The position numbers and the translations under genes are program-made. Positions 46,315 to 57,584 of a stretch of 64,000 nt of DNA are shown here, piece after piece. The number at the start of each line of letters is the position of its first letter. Position 1 is the stretch's first letter. Origin of the DNA: Liopterus haemorrhoidalis (taxonomy: Eukaryota; Arthropoda; Insecta; Coleoptera; Dytiscidae); contig OZ020611.1 of NCBI GenBank assembly GCA_963971575.1, positions 239,468,654 to 239,532,653 of the forward strand, read 5' to 3'. The notes under the pieces are model-generated. The model made no database searches, was not told the origin of the DNA, and was given only the letters and a program-made list of their open reading frames with translations.

Positions 46315-47869
46315 CAGTATTGGCCATAAAGATTGCAACTTTTAATATTTCTCAATTTTTCAAATTTTAATAATAATATTGGAAAATAAGTACTCTTAGT
46401 TCTATAATTTAATCATATTTTGTCTGTTACATCAATCGATAGTCAAATAATCTGACTTACAGATTAATAATAAATTATTTCTTCATTTTTGCTTGGACAA
46501 AAATATTGCAACTACTTGAATTTTTTTGTTATATGCAGGTTTTATCCATAAATAATACGTTGTGCACAAGTAATATTTCAGTTTATATTTGTCAATCATG
46601 GGTCGTAGTAAAACTGTTTTAAGTGAAATTAGAAACTTAATAATTTCTGGTTTTAAAGACGGGCTGTTGCAAAATGTGATTTCACAAAATTTAAATGTTC
46701 ATAAATCTACTGTGTCGCGAATTATAAAACGATTTTGAGAAGAAGGTACGTTTGAAGTTTCAAAAATCCCAGGACGGCCACGGAAAACTACAAAACGAAC
46801 TGATAAGAAAATTATTTATTTATCTACCAATAACCCCTTTCCGTCATCGGAGAAAATTTTGGGCCTTTTGCCACCAATGGATCAAGAAAACATCTCAACA
46901 AGAACTATTCGCAGAAGATTAGTTAGTGAGGGTCTTTTTAGTCGCCATCCTGCTAAAAAACCACTTCTATCCAAAAAGAATGTGAAGGCCCGATTAGAAT
47001 TTGCTGGACTAATATTGACTGGACTGTGGATCAATGGAAAAAAGTTATTTTTAGTGATGAATCTAAGTTCAATTTGTTTAAAAGTTACGTTAGGAGGCCT
47101 GCTAATAAAAGATTTGTTCAAAAATACACCTTGCCAACAGTTAAACATGGCGGAGGTGGTGTGATGGTATGAGGCTGTTTCTCGGGATATGGTATGGGTC
47201 CTCTATATCACATTGAAGGAATAATGGATCGATTTAAATATATAGACATCCTTCAAAATGTTATGGAACCTTATTCTGATGAGTTCATGCCTTTAAAACA
47301 TATTTTTCAGCATGATAATGACACAAAACATTCTTCGAAGTTGGTAAAAAAATGGTTCGAGGATTCAAAAATTAACGTAATGACTTGGCTGTCACAGTCA
47401 CCCGATTTAAATCCAATAAAAAACCTTTGGGAGATTGTCAACAGAAAGATTAGAAACAAAACGCATTCAAATATTGAAGAATTGTTTAAAGCTTTGCAGG
47501 GTGCCTGGTCTAATATTGATAATGAAATGATCACGAAATTATTAGAATCAATGGCGAAAAGATGTCGGGAAGTTATAAATACTGGTGTTTACTATACAAA
47601 ATATTAAAAATGATCTGTTAATAATAATTCATTTTCTTAATTAATAAAAAAAAAGATTTTTTTAAGAGTAGTTGCTATCTTTATGTCCAGGTAAAAATAA
47701 TAAATACTTAAAAAAAAAATAGAATTTACTATTAAAATTTAATTTTTTACTATAATATATGTAGAGGATTGTTAAAGGTAAGAATTACATTTTTTTAATT
47801 TTAAAAATATTGAATAGAATAAAAATAAAATAGGATTATCAAAAGTTGCTATCTTTATGGCCAATACTG
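46315..47869 (+). mobile_element. Tc1-like transposon, full length, 1555 bases
   Basis: Ends CAGTATTGGCCATAAAGAT (46315 onward) and its near-complement closing CCAATACTG at 47869, flanked by the TA duplication (46313-46314 and 47870-47871). It lies in the last Hsp60 intron, opposite in strand to Hsp60. The unoccupied version of the site is visible at 63828-64000. Confidence 0.9.
46598..47607 (+). pseudogene. Tc1-family transposase, inactivated
   Basis: Seen: the ATG at 46598 gives MGRSKTVLSEIRNLIISGFK and a paired HTH region (HKSTVSRIIKRF), then an in-frame TGA at 46736-46738. Coding continues through the second HTH (TRTIRRRLVSEGLFSRHPAK). A frameshift just before 47017 moves to the frame reading WTVDQWKKVIFSDESKFNLF (first catalytic Asp). 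A second TGA at 47170-47172 replaces the Trp of the usual VMVWGCFS. The last part reads IFQHDNDTKHSS (second Asp) and SPDLNPIKNLWE, where the catalytic Glu of NPIENLW is Lys. It ends TGVYYTKY-stop. The two stops, the frameshift and the E-to-K change make it inactive. Confidence 0.9.
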
Positions 47870-48005
47870 TATGTTCTATTCAACTTCTGGTGTATATTCA
47901 TTTTTCCGGTAACGCGGAGAGGAAAATGAACCGCCGTGTTATCCGGGTGATATTTTTTTAGTGCCTAGGCTTAATTTTATTTCGACAGGGGGTACTGACT
48001 AATTT

Positions 48006-49833
48006 TTATTGGTAAAAATCATGCATTTTTTCCTCGAAACCGTGGCGTTGATCGTCAACAAATTTCTAAAAAGCTGAACATATCACAGATACGGATAGTT
48101 CTTAGTTGACGATATACGAATGTGTTATAATTCAAAAGATAAATTTAGTACAAAACTAAGTAGAAAAATCTACAATCGATTTTTTTTTTAAAATAATTGT
48201 TGAATTGTGTAACAAATACATAAGTGTGGGTAAATATTACGCATTTTTTTTTTTTTTTGAATTTTCAAGATTTCAAACATTTTTGCTGACCATAAAATTG
48301 TCTTACAGTTTAAAATGTTACTGAAAATTACTAAGTAAGTAGGTAATAATCGAAAACTAAATATTATTTCAAACATGTAAAATACTATTTTAAGTTATAA
48401 ATATCTTTCGATTAATTAATCGCCAGAGTTTTACAATTCATAGCTAAACCAAGCTCCACTACATTTTGAGTGTAAATTGACAGCAGTAATGACAACTTAG
48501 TTTTCTATATAAAATAACCACGATATTACTTTTAAATTATTTTAAAAAGTTTTTAAGGTATGTATTATTTTTGATTAGTTAATTGAGACAATTTTGCATT
48601 AAGTCTTCTTAAGTTAAACCAAGACTCACTGTATATTCTCTCCCACAGTTATAATGACATTTTTTGAGGATATTTTTGGAAGAATATATCTATAAAGATT
48701 AAATTTGCTCTAATTCGCATAAAAATTGTTAAACTGCTGGAGGATTTAAGTTAATTTAATTACAGAAATATATAAAAATACATAAAATTGAATAAGTGTT
48801 CATATTGGTTATTTTTTTAAATGTTCTAAAAGTATTTTGAATATTTTTCAGCTATGAGATGAAACGTCTTTATTGGTGTATTCAAAATGTATGAAAATAG
48901 TTTTGGTTCAGGTTTATCGAATATTTGTACTGAAAAACCTATCATCAAATTTTACCGCTGCAAAATTTTAGTCTCTCCGATAAAAACTATATGGCTGTTG
49001 TATTAAATGATTACGTATGGTTTCAAAATAAAATTCTAAAACTGAGCTATCTATATAGTTTGTAATCAGAATAGTAAGCAGTACTATTAATAATATTTAC
49101 CGCAAGTTAATCGTAGTAGCCCGTAACTTATTCTTCATTCCGTACTAATTTAAAATCTGTCACCGATTAGTTTACGGAACACAGTTTGGGAACACGGACA
49201 CAGGACACAGGACAGTAAAAAGTGATATATTTCAAGTTTTTTAGTTAGCATCTAGATAAGTGACGATAATAACTATACCTACGAAACCCTAAAAATGAGT
49301 TTTGATACATTAATAACGAGTTACATCAGTGTACATACTAACACATAACCTGTATACCTTGCCATGTTATTTAAGTAAAACACATTGCACAACAGGGTAC
49401 ATAGTTTGACATTTGAAGAGTCCAGAAAAAGAACGATCAGTCCAATGTTAGTCAATCTGGAGATATGCCTGTTAGCTATTAGTCTGTATTTAAAACTTTC
49501 GAATATTTGTAAAAAATTCGAAAATACTATAGTCTATTTCTAAACTATGGGAATCGTTTTAAAATCCTCCGATTTTTAGACTGATTTGTTTTTTCTGAAC
49601 ACTTCATAAAACAATCAAACCTTGATCTGTTTAGGTTAAACGGTCCACAACAGTCCACAACAACAATCACACCTAGATGAATGATGATACGTTAAATGAC
49701 GCCGACAAAACGGTTCACACTAGTGTATATGATGTGTGTTGAAAACTTGTAACAGAAAACAATTGTCTAGTTCACAATTAAACAAATAAAAATATAAATT
49801 ATATTTGTCATATAAAAAACTATTTTTTTTTTA
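48006..49833. other. Intronic non-coding stretch of Hsp60
   Basis: No gene is seen on either strand. A short ACCTACGAAACCCTAAAAATG piece (49278) matches the GTCT-family terminus; otherwise it is AT-rich and unassigned. Confidence 0.4.
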
Positions 49834-49889
49834 GCATACGTCCGACACTCCATGTACTACAGTATCATACATAGAGCTCTAATGTATGC
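49834..49889. repeat. Short dispersed repeat with GCATAC...GTATGC ends, copy 1
   Basis: GCATACGTCCGACACTC...AGAGCTCTAATGTATGC, the core of a family also at 52166-52220, 55090-55144 and 62575-62629, all in the same orientation. This copy lacks the upstream TTAATTTGTCATCATCTGTG segment shared by the others. Confidence 0.75.
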
Positions 49890-49921
49890 CATTGTAAATA
49901 ATTAAATGAAAATGAACTTAC

Positions 49922-50100
49922 TTTAGTGGGATCGATGATACCTTTCTCGAACATCTTAACGAATTCATTGTTGAGTGCATCGTAACCATAGTCACCCGTC
50001 TGTTCTTCGACTTTGGCTACTACGACAGATCCATCAACACCAGCATTCTTTGCGATGGTCATGCATGGAACACGTAAAGCTTTGCGGACGATTTCAATAC
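49922..50100 (-). CDS. Hsp60: Mitochondrial chaperonin Hsp60, penultimate coding exon
   Basis: Seen: acceptor CTTTTGTAG at 50109-50101, donor GTAAGT at 49921-49916. The first two bases finish a Gly codon split with the preceding exon, then [40 protein letters not shown] and [14 protein letters not shown]. It matches the equatorial and intermediate region of Hsp60 with no gaps or stops. A dispersed short repeat (49834-49889) lies only 26 bases inside the following intron. The intron to the preceding exon is 4514 bases. Confidence 0.96.
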
Positions 50101-50576
50101 CTACAAAAGAAAAACAAACAGTGTAATGTGTATAAATTTCAATAGAAAAAGTTTATGTGATGTGAAAATTCTCAGATATTTCAGGATTTCGTAAAGTTCT
50201 TTCACAATAACTATGAAATGATGTAGTAGTTGACAAATTTGCCGTGTTGCCAGTTATTTGTTTACAAATGTCAATAATTGTACGTTATATTCAATCACTC
50301 ACCCCATTGAATAAAAATACTAAAGGAGGGAGGCTTTATAAATTTCTACATACAAATATTTCTGACGGAAATTACGTCATTCCAACGACCACAATGGCTG
50401 CCAATATTTTGTTGTTTTCGTATTAAAAAGTGCTTATTAACATTTATTTTGATAATTTAAAGTATATTCATAATTTATAAATCATAAATAAAGGACAGGG
50501 CTAAAATTGTTTTTAGTTATTTTATAATTTAATATAAAATTACGCAATTTAACTAGAAATTTGGTATCTTGTCAAA

Positions 50577-50647
50577 ATGGTAAGCTATACTGACTGCGGT
50601 CGAGCAAAAACGCAAAATACAAAGACTAAAAGAAGTACTTTTCATTC
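50577..50647 (+). pseudogene. Possible THAP-domain first exon remnant
   Basis: ATG opens MVSYTDCGRAKTQNTKTKRS then TFH, followed by a good donor GTAAGT at 50648. THAP domains begin M..C.A..C.N+.......FH, and many insect DNA-transposon proteins have a short first exon like this. The first Cys is replaced (Thr), so it is probably decayed. It lies in an Hsp60 intron on the opposite strand. Weak evidence because of length. Confidence 0.35.
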
Positions 50648-51754
50648 GTAAGTATTTTCTATTCATATTATGTAATTGAATTAATGAGATCTTGATAAAT
50701 CTCAACATACACGTTACTTATGGGCAATGGCGTACTGTCATAATTTTCTGCTGAAAGTTCTGTACGTATTTATTTACTTGTGTGTATCATTCATTATAAT
50801 AATAAATTACAGATGTATAATAATGTTTTATAGATTATTTGTATCTCCTATCTTAAGCTTCTTTTGAAAATATCACGATTGATATTTTTTCTTTTTGTGC
50901 CGATAACAATTATTTTAATAAATGGCACTATGCCACTGTACAGCCGGAAACTACTGTCCGACATTTTGAAAGACCATCTTGATCTTCCCAAATAGCATGT
51001 GATACTCTTTCTTTAGTCTTTTTATTCAATATCCCAGCCCTATTACTGTGCCATATTTCTTCTCTGTTGCAAGTAGACGTGAAACAGAAGTTTCTAATTT
51101 TATTAACTTGTTAGTGAAAAACTGGAAAATTTTAAGGACATAAGAAAATGTCTGTAGTAAACAGAAATAACAAAATAATAGGTTCCCAAACGCCTAAATC
51201 GGCGCGTAGGGGCAGAGAAAGTAAGTTCTTCGTTCCTAGAACGCAAAAACTGAAAAAATAGCTAAATATAATCGTATAAAATACGATGTTTTACGATTAT
51301 TAGAACCAGAATTTTTATCAATTATATTTTTAAGTAATTAAATACCCAGTGTTTAATACAACTTTTGTTTTTATTTATTTTTTTATATAAAAATGCAAGG
51401 GCCTCTGGAAACATAAAAATCGTTTCATATTATGAGACTCTCTCCAATATACCAGATAAAAGATTTTCAGCAACAACTTAAGCACAATTTGATTAAAAAA
51501 TTAGCCATCGGTGTAGATTTTGTCTCTCTCACCTATTGTAGATTAATGGAAAATTTTTAATTAATTAGTTAGTTAATTAATAATATTTTCAAAATTTTTA
51601 TTGATAATGAGACCAGTCCAGTCCCAGTACAATCATACCAAAAATTATAAAAATCGGTCCAGTTAAAGCTTTAAACGCAGTAATTTAAGGCACAAAAAAA
51701 AATTCTTTTAAAAAATTAATTAAAAGAAATATCTTTCAAAATAATAATTAAAGA

Positions 51755-51960
51755 ATTAAAAATTTCTACTGAACTATTCCGGTTCATATTAATGTGCATT
51801 ACTAAGAACATCGAGCTGATTACACAGCATCGAAAGATAAAAATCCCCATGAGAAGTCGTAGGGATTGAACCCGCATACCTTTTACGGAGCACAGGTTTG
51901 CGTGTTCCGTCTTACTACAGAGCAACGGCAGTTTTGGTAAATTACAAATAATACGATTCA
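51755..51960 (-). repeat. Fragment related to the GTCT element, with tRNA-like segment
   Basis: ACTATTCCGGTTCATATTAA then TGTGCATTACTAAGAA matches 12257-12297 of the nested element. Next to it, reading leftward, CCGTTGCTCTGTAGTAAGAC and GGTATGCGGGTTCAATCCC form A-box- and B-box-like segments at tRNA-like spacing. This differs in sequence from the tRNA-like part of the other copies. Confidence 0.5.
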
Positions 51961-52165
51961 ATATAAATGTTAGTGTCAAACAACTTAGTAAGGCTTGCAT
52001 GTTAGTTACATTACATTATAACATTGGCAAATATTTAACCAAGCATGATGTCATTTCATAGTTATTATAAATGAACTTTAAAACCGAAATAGAGAATGTT
52101 AATTTGTCATCATCTGTGATAATTATCGAGAAGATAATTCAGAATGAAACAAATTATTTAATATT

Positions 52166-52220
52166 GCATACGTCCGACACTCTGTATACTACAACACATA
52201 AACAGAGCTCTAATGTATGC
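52166..52220. repeat. Short dispersed repeat, copy 2
   Basis: Same core as 49834-49889, preceded from about 52097 by AATGTTAATTTGTCATCATC and TGATAATTATCGAGAAGATA. Confidence 0.75.
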
Positions 52221-52265
52221 ATAAATCAATCAAATCTCGAAATATAATAAAGTACATAAGATGGT

Positions 52266-52565
52266 ATAAGCTGTTCACTTTTGTAAGGACAAACTAGACC
52301 TGGTTATTTTGGTTACTTTTATAGAGTATTACCGACTTTAAATGTCAATTTAAAATATTCCTTACGCTGTAAAACCGACTTTATATTGATAATGTTATGA
52401 TCATTATAATTAAGATATCATTGTTCATTATGACATATGTCAAAAATGGATCGACATTTTAAAAAAGTGACATTTTTTAATACCAACATGACATAAAATT
52501 TCAAAGGTGCAAACTATTGAAATCAAAATTTCCTCTTAGTTTGTTGTTACAAAAGTGAACAGCAT
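52266..52565. mobile_element. MITE with GCTGTTCACTTTTGTAA ends, copy 2
   Basis: TAAGCTGTTCACTTTTGTAA then GGACAAACTAGACCTGG at the left; TTAGTTTGTTGTTACAAAAG then TGAACAGCATA at the right. It is inverted relative to the copy at 28260-28602. Confidence 0.7.
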
Positions 52566-52668
52566 ATAGGTTCATAAAAAATCACAAAAATACCGTCTTC
52601 CTAGTTAGTTTAAAATCGCATAGATGTCACAACATTCGTTCAAGGCATAGTTTATAGTCGACTAATTT

Positions 52669-53729
52669 GGGTACATTCGATTTGACGCTCCGAGCGTTCC
52701 GAGCACGTTCTGTACACTCAAACGTGTTGGATTTGACGCTCGGAGTACACTCAATTGCATTCGTTTTGCGATCGAGCGAGCATTTAGAGTGCGCTCTATA
52801 TGTTTGGGGTTTTAAGACCGAGCATATGGAGTATGACGTAAACAAGTGGGGGAACGGCGGGAAAGAAATGAAAGTTTAAAATTAAATTATAAATAAAATA
52901 AAAATAATAGCCTTAGACAAATAACAATAGACAAATAATATTGTTATTTGTCTATAGCTACAGAGTACGGCCATTTTATGTATTTGTGACGTTCTGTAAA
53001 CAGCAAAAAAATTATTAAAATACACCGTGCATAAAATTAAAATGGAAAAAAATCATTAAATTAATTCATTAATTATTATTTAATTTTTAATTAATTTTAT
53101 TTCTTCATCATTGAAAAATCCAGGAAAAACCGAGGTACAGTATGTTCCAAACGGTTAAGCGGAACTAGATTTTGCAATCTAGTTATTTTCATCGCTTAAA
53201 TCGTGCTTTTCGGTCGTTTTGTTTAAGTTTTGTAAATCATACTTACAATTAACATTTTTTGGTTAAGGCTAATATCATTTTAAAATGTCATTTTCTTTAT
53301 ATTTTGATATTTTGTGCATTCTTAATACAAATTTCCCATTTATTTATTTTTTTGTCATTAAAATTTGTAAAAAAAAAATAATTTAATTTTGACATGTCAT
53401 TCGTTTCTATGGTTTCATTGATGGAATTTTAAATTTTGACATTCCAACGTGAAAAATGAAATAACCCCAGCAAGGTCCCTTCTCGTGACAACCTAAAAGA
53501 ACGAAAATCCCATTTAGTTCCGCTTAACCGTTTGGAACAGACTGTATATAATTTTGATTCATGACTGACGTGAACTAATCTGACAGTAAAAACGCCGCCT
53601 AAAATTGTAGGGTTGGATTTTATAAACATTACGTCACAAGAACGCTCGCTCCGTTAGTGCTCTATTCATGACGTCACCATCAACTGATCGCTCAGCGCTC
53701 GCTCTACTCTGTACAACTCGAATGCACCC
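52669..53729. mobile_element. TIR element with GGGTACATTCGATTTG ends, carrying a nested MITE
   Basis: GGGTACATTCGATTTG at the left and the complement of GGGTGCATTCGAGTTG at the right (ending 53729), with GAGCG/CGCTC words near both ends and TTT on both flanks. Excluding the MITE at 53138-53544 it is about 650 bases. A PIF/Harbinger or similar origin is inference. Confidence 0.6.
53138..53544. mobile_element. MITE, 'GGCGGAACTAG' family, 407 bases, best-preserved copy
   Basis: CAGTATGTTCCAAACGGTTA then AGCGGAACTAGATTTTGCAA at the left; TTAGTTCCGCTTAACCGTTT then GGAACAGACTG at the right; TA at 53136-53137 and 53545-53546. Closely matches 28930-29334. Terminal CAG...CTG with TA duplication points to Tc1/mariner-type mobilisation. 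Confidence 0.85.
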
Positions 53730-53734
53730 TTTAA

Positions 53735-54495
53735 GGCGGCGCACAACCCTATAGTCCTCAATAGTTTCTTATACAAAACTAATAATGGGAAATAAAATTA
53801 ATAACAATCTATATATCAAAATTTGCAGCGAATTTTTATCTATCTAATAGAATATTTTTAATTGTAGAAAAAACTGTTAGGTAGTTTTAAATAAGCAAAT
53901 TGCATTATAGACGCCATCTTGTAAACCAATCGACGCATATTTGCGTACGATACGACAAATTATACCTAAAGCTTCATTCTACAAATATGATTGTAGCTAT
54001 TTTGTTGTATTGTGAAAATTACTTATAGTTATTGTACTTAGTAATCTATTTTTGCCGCCCTCTTGAATCTGTCGCGGTTTTCAAAATGGGTGTTCCGGGT
54101 AAAAATGATTTATTTTTCGTGAAGAATACGTGTACCAAGTGGCATTCTATTATCTTTAAGTATAATATTTTTCGACGAAGGCTCTAAACTATAAGTAACC
54201 AAGTCGAAAAAAAAATTGACGTATTATTTGAACATTTCTACACAAAACTATATAAATATAAAAGTTATTCGAAACCCACAAATAGATTTAAAAAATTACA
54301 GAACAATATCGCTGATGTCTATTTTTAACTGTTTGAGCGATTATATTTTTACAATAAATGTTTCTACAATTAAAACTATCATATTAGATAGATACAAATT
54401 CGGTGCAAAATTTGATGTATAGGTTGATACTAATTTTATTTCAGATTGTTAGTTTTGTATAAGAAACTAGAAACCTCCGGGGGTTATACGCAGCC
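53735..54495. mobile_element. piggyBac-like MITE
   Basis: TTAA on both flanks (53731-53734, 54496-54499), with inverted ends GGCGGCGCACAACCC / GGCTGCGTATAACCC that continue into a shared TTTCTTATACAAAACTAA. It is 761 bases with no transposase. It abuts the preceding TIR element within a few bases. Confidence 0.65.
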
Positions 54496-54614
54496 TTAAG
54501 AGCTGTGAATGCAGCTTAAATGTCAAAATATTAGTATCGTTCGTGATAAAATTAGTGAAATTTACTGAGCATTTGTTTTATTTACACATTTAATTGTAAA
54601 TGATAGTAACTCAC

Positions 54615-54921
54615 CGATTTGTTGGTCATGGTTGGCAGGTTTGAGACTCTCGAGACTTGGGATACATCTGAGGAGTGCGGTGCCACCACCGGGAACGATG
54701 CCTTCTTCAACGGCCGCTCTCGTCGCGTTCAGGGCGTCCGTAACGCGGTCCTTCTTCTCATTCACCTCGACCTCGGAGGAACCGCCGACCTTCAGAAGAG
54801 CGACACCGGATGCAAGACGAGCCATACGTTCCTGGAGTTTCTCCTTCTCATACTCAGAGGTGGTTGAATCGATCTGTTCACGGAGTTGTTCGACACGTTT
54901 GTCTATTGAGTCTTTTTTGCC
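54615..54921 (-). CDS. Hsp60: Mitochondrial chaperonin Hsp60, internal exon with ATP-site residues
   Basis: Seen: acceptor TTTACAG at 54928-54922, donor GTGAGT at 54614-54609. The exon encodes [40 protein letters not shown], then [16 protein letters not shown] and [14 protein letters not shown], ending NHDQQI plus one base. [12 protein letters not shown] matches the chaperonin cpn60 signature pattern, and the Asp in [10 protein letters not shown] is the conserved ATP-hydrolysis aspartate (Asp398 in GroEL). It is complete, in frame and markedly GC-richer than the introns. Intron lengths around it are 4514 and 5865 bases. Confidence 0.97.
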
Positions 54922-55089
54922 CTGTAAACAAATATAAATTTGTTACTATTATTCGTAGCTACCAACAGATAACAAATTTTCATTTTAAATTTAATATAAA
55001 AGTCTTTTACTGAGAAATAATGTTAATTTGCCATCATCTGTGATAATTATCGAAAAGATAATTCAGAATTAAACAAATTGTTTAATATT

Positions 55090-55144
55090 GCATACGTCCG
55101 ACACTCTGTATAATACAACACATAAACAGAGCTCTAATGTATGC
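55090..55144. repeat. Short dispersed repeat, copy 3
   Basis: GCATACGTCCGACACTCTG...GAGCTCTAATGTATGC, preceded from about 55019 by the TTAATTTGCCATCATCTGTG segment. Confidence 0.75.
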
Positions 55145-55191
55145 ACAACAAAATAGATCAGTCTAACCACGTGGTCTATATCAGCGTTTCT

Positions 55192-55918
55192 CAACCGGGG
55201 GGCCGCGAAGTTATACAAGATCGAAGTATGTTTTTTTTTTGTTATATTTTTTACTGTGCTTCGAGCTACAGATAACTCAAGAGTATGGATACGTAAGTGT
55301 TAAATCAAAATGGAAGGCACTTTGAACACTTGTAAATATAAATACTTTATTTTCAAGTCATTATTGAGAACACAATTTTTCGTAAACCGTAAAATATATT
55401 AAATAAATGTTTAAGTAAAAATTGTTTCTTTTTAAAAGCTCTATCCAAAGATACCAACATGACATACGTTCCCATTTAAAAACTAAAAGTTGTCCTTAAT
55501 ATCCTTCACTTCCGGTTTATTCGGAAAATTCCAGTACTATTATTCAATTCTTTGGATGAACTTTGGTCATCAATAAATTTCCCTAGCTTGCTAACACGTG
55601 GCCCTCTATCTTGATGCACACAATATATATCGTCCCCTTAATACTACAACTGGGTAACTCGAATTCTGAGGTATTGGAACCTACCTATCCCATTATTTAT
55701 TATCTTAGTAATGCGAAATCTAAATAAGTGCTGCTATATATCTTAAGTACAAAAACCCAGTAAAACAAATAAATAAGTCCAGTGCTATTTATTTTCTGAG
55801 AAACTACTAATTTCAAGTTACCTTGTTGTAGTATTAAGGAGACGAAATATAGGGGGGCCGCAGACAATATGTACATCATTTCGGTGGGGTACCATGCCAG
55901 AAAAGCTGAGAAACACTA
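55192..55918. mobile_element. hAT-like element
   Basis: Ends CAGCGTTTCTCAACC and the complement of TAGTGTTTCTCAGC, with partial 8-base duplications GTCTATAT / GTCTATTC. CAGYGTTTCTCA is a well-known hAT terminus. Its interior holds a second inverted pair (CCTTAATACTACAA near 55635 and TTGTAGTATTAAGG near 55827), suggesting a nested MITE of about 220 bases. Confidence 0.7.
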
Positions 55919-57029
55919 GTCTATTCGCGACTATAATTACCGAAACGGCGCCACTATCGCCTTGTGAACTTTTGACACGAAAAAGGATAGTCATCTGTCA
56001 ACGTATGTAAACAGTATTGGTTTATAATCAATTTTTGGTCTAATTTACGTTTTCTTGCTGTATACAGTATATTTAAATTATAACCGAGTATTAAAAAAGT
56101 GTATAAATATATGTGAATCCATTTTATGATAAAATTTGCTGCTTGTAAATGAATATTTTCAGAGGTTATAATGTTGGTGCCGGCTTATACTCACAGAGAA
56201 AATAAAATGTTATACTTTAAACTTAAAACATTTATTTGAATACTTAATATCTACACATATCTCAAGAAATTTTATAGAAAGAGAACTTGTAATTTATTCT
56301 ACACAAGAAAACTGTCAAATATTTGCAAACTAACACAGTTATGGAACACTCCCATGAAATAACAAGGGGTTTTAATTATATTAACAATAATTTACACAAC
56401 ATTAAACGATTTTCTTGCACATGTGAGACAGGGAAAATGAAAAATTCAACGTTAAAAACTTGTTTAAAATCATCTGAACAGTATAAATTCCCTTCAATAG
56501 AAACAAAATTTTAGAATCACCGATAATCTTTCAATCTAATATTCGAAGATGTTCTTCCTGTGATTGACTACCATACACACAACAAGGAGTATTTAATCTT
56601 TTTTTCTTAAATTTATCACTTTATTCGCTGTAAAAATGGAGTGAGAATGGACAGAAACAATAAAACACATGGTGAATAATACGTAAACAATGACAGTAAC
56701 CTTTTTCGAAGTGTTCGCTTTTTTGCCGCTGGAGGGATACGCGTTAAGTTGAGTCACCAATATGACGTCATTGTTCGGCGTGGAGGAATAACAAATGTTT
56801 TCCTCCATTTATAACTGTGTTAAATAGATGATTTTAAAATTAGGATGATTCGATTTTGGCACCTCTAATTGTGTTTTTTTACGTTTACGTTATTTCTAAG
56901 GTATGTATTTAATAAATCAATTACAATTAATAAGTTGTCATGGTGTAAATAAACGTAAAATTGTATTTTAAATCCAACACTTTATGGTTAAGAAAGATTA
57001 CATTTTAGTTTATTCTATATATAAATCGA
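55919..57029. other. Intronic non-coding stretch
   Basis: No gene is seen. An imperfect inverted pair ACACAGTTATGGA (56334) / TCCATTTATAACTGTGTTA (56804) may mark another decayed element. Confidence 0.4.
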
Positions 57030-57030
57030 A

Positions 57031-57090
57031 ATGACGTCCTATTGTTTTGTGATTGGTTGCACATCAAATGCTGCAAAAGATGCAGAACTG
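57031..57090 (+). pseudogene. THAP-domain N-terminal fragment
   Basis: MTSYCFVIGCTSNAAKDAEL: a Met followed by C-x4-C at the spacing of a THAP zinc finger (C2CH) N-terminus, then T-rich sequence. No downstream H or AVPTIF-type motif is visible. A short remnant of a THAP-containing transposon or gene. Confidence 0.4.
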
Positions 57091-57295
57091 TTTTTTTTTT
57101 TTTAGAATTCCAAATATGTTATATTCTACGAATAACTAAAGTACCGAAGTGAATGAACACTCAAAAATTAGAAGTGACAAATAGTTACAAAACTATTAAA
57201 AGAGTAGGTTTTAATGAATTACAGCAGAAATATGCTAGCGTTTGTAGTAAGTATTTCTTATTCAGTCGGTACAATATTTTTAATACAGTGGACCC

Positions 57296-57491
57296 TCAGT
57301 TCTCGAACTACTCGGTTTTCATACAACTCAATTCTCGATTAAATTGTTAGTGAACATAAAATCTCAGTTATCGAAAATAAACTTAGTTGTCAACACGGTT
57401 TTACTTAGTTGTCGAAAGTAACACTCGTAAGTTTCGGTTCTCAAAAACCCTTCTGAAACGGATTAAGTTCGAGGACTAAAGATCCAACTTG
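57296..57491. mobile_element. pogo/Tigger-like MITE, 196 bases
   Basis: CAGTGGACCCTCAGTTCTCG then AACTACTCGG at the left; TTCGAGGACTAAAGATCCAA then CTTG at the right; TA on both flanks. The arms are imperfect inverted copies. Confidence 0.65.
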
Positions 57492-57584
57492 TATTATTTT
57501 GTCACTGAAGTGTTTTGATTCGATCCAGTTTATAAATCCAGCTTCGTAATATTTATACAACTCAAAGCCTTGTTCGGTTAAAAT

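Larger units (their letters stand above)
46270..48005. repeat. Unidentified dispersed repeat, split by Tc1 (copy 1)
   Basis: ATCTACTATTATATTGTACA then AGTGTTGGTATA on the left of the Tc1, and TGTTCTATTCAACTTCTGG, TTTTTCCGGTAACGCGGAG and TTTCGACAGGGGGTACTGAC on its right, match 63828-64000. Family unknown. Confidence 0.7.

Noticed and set aside
46882..47148. Minus-strand frame opposite the Tc1 transposase
   Set aside because: Mirror frame of the real transposase coding strand.
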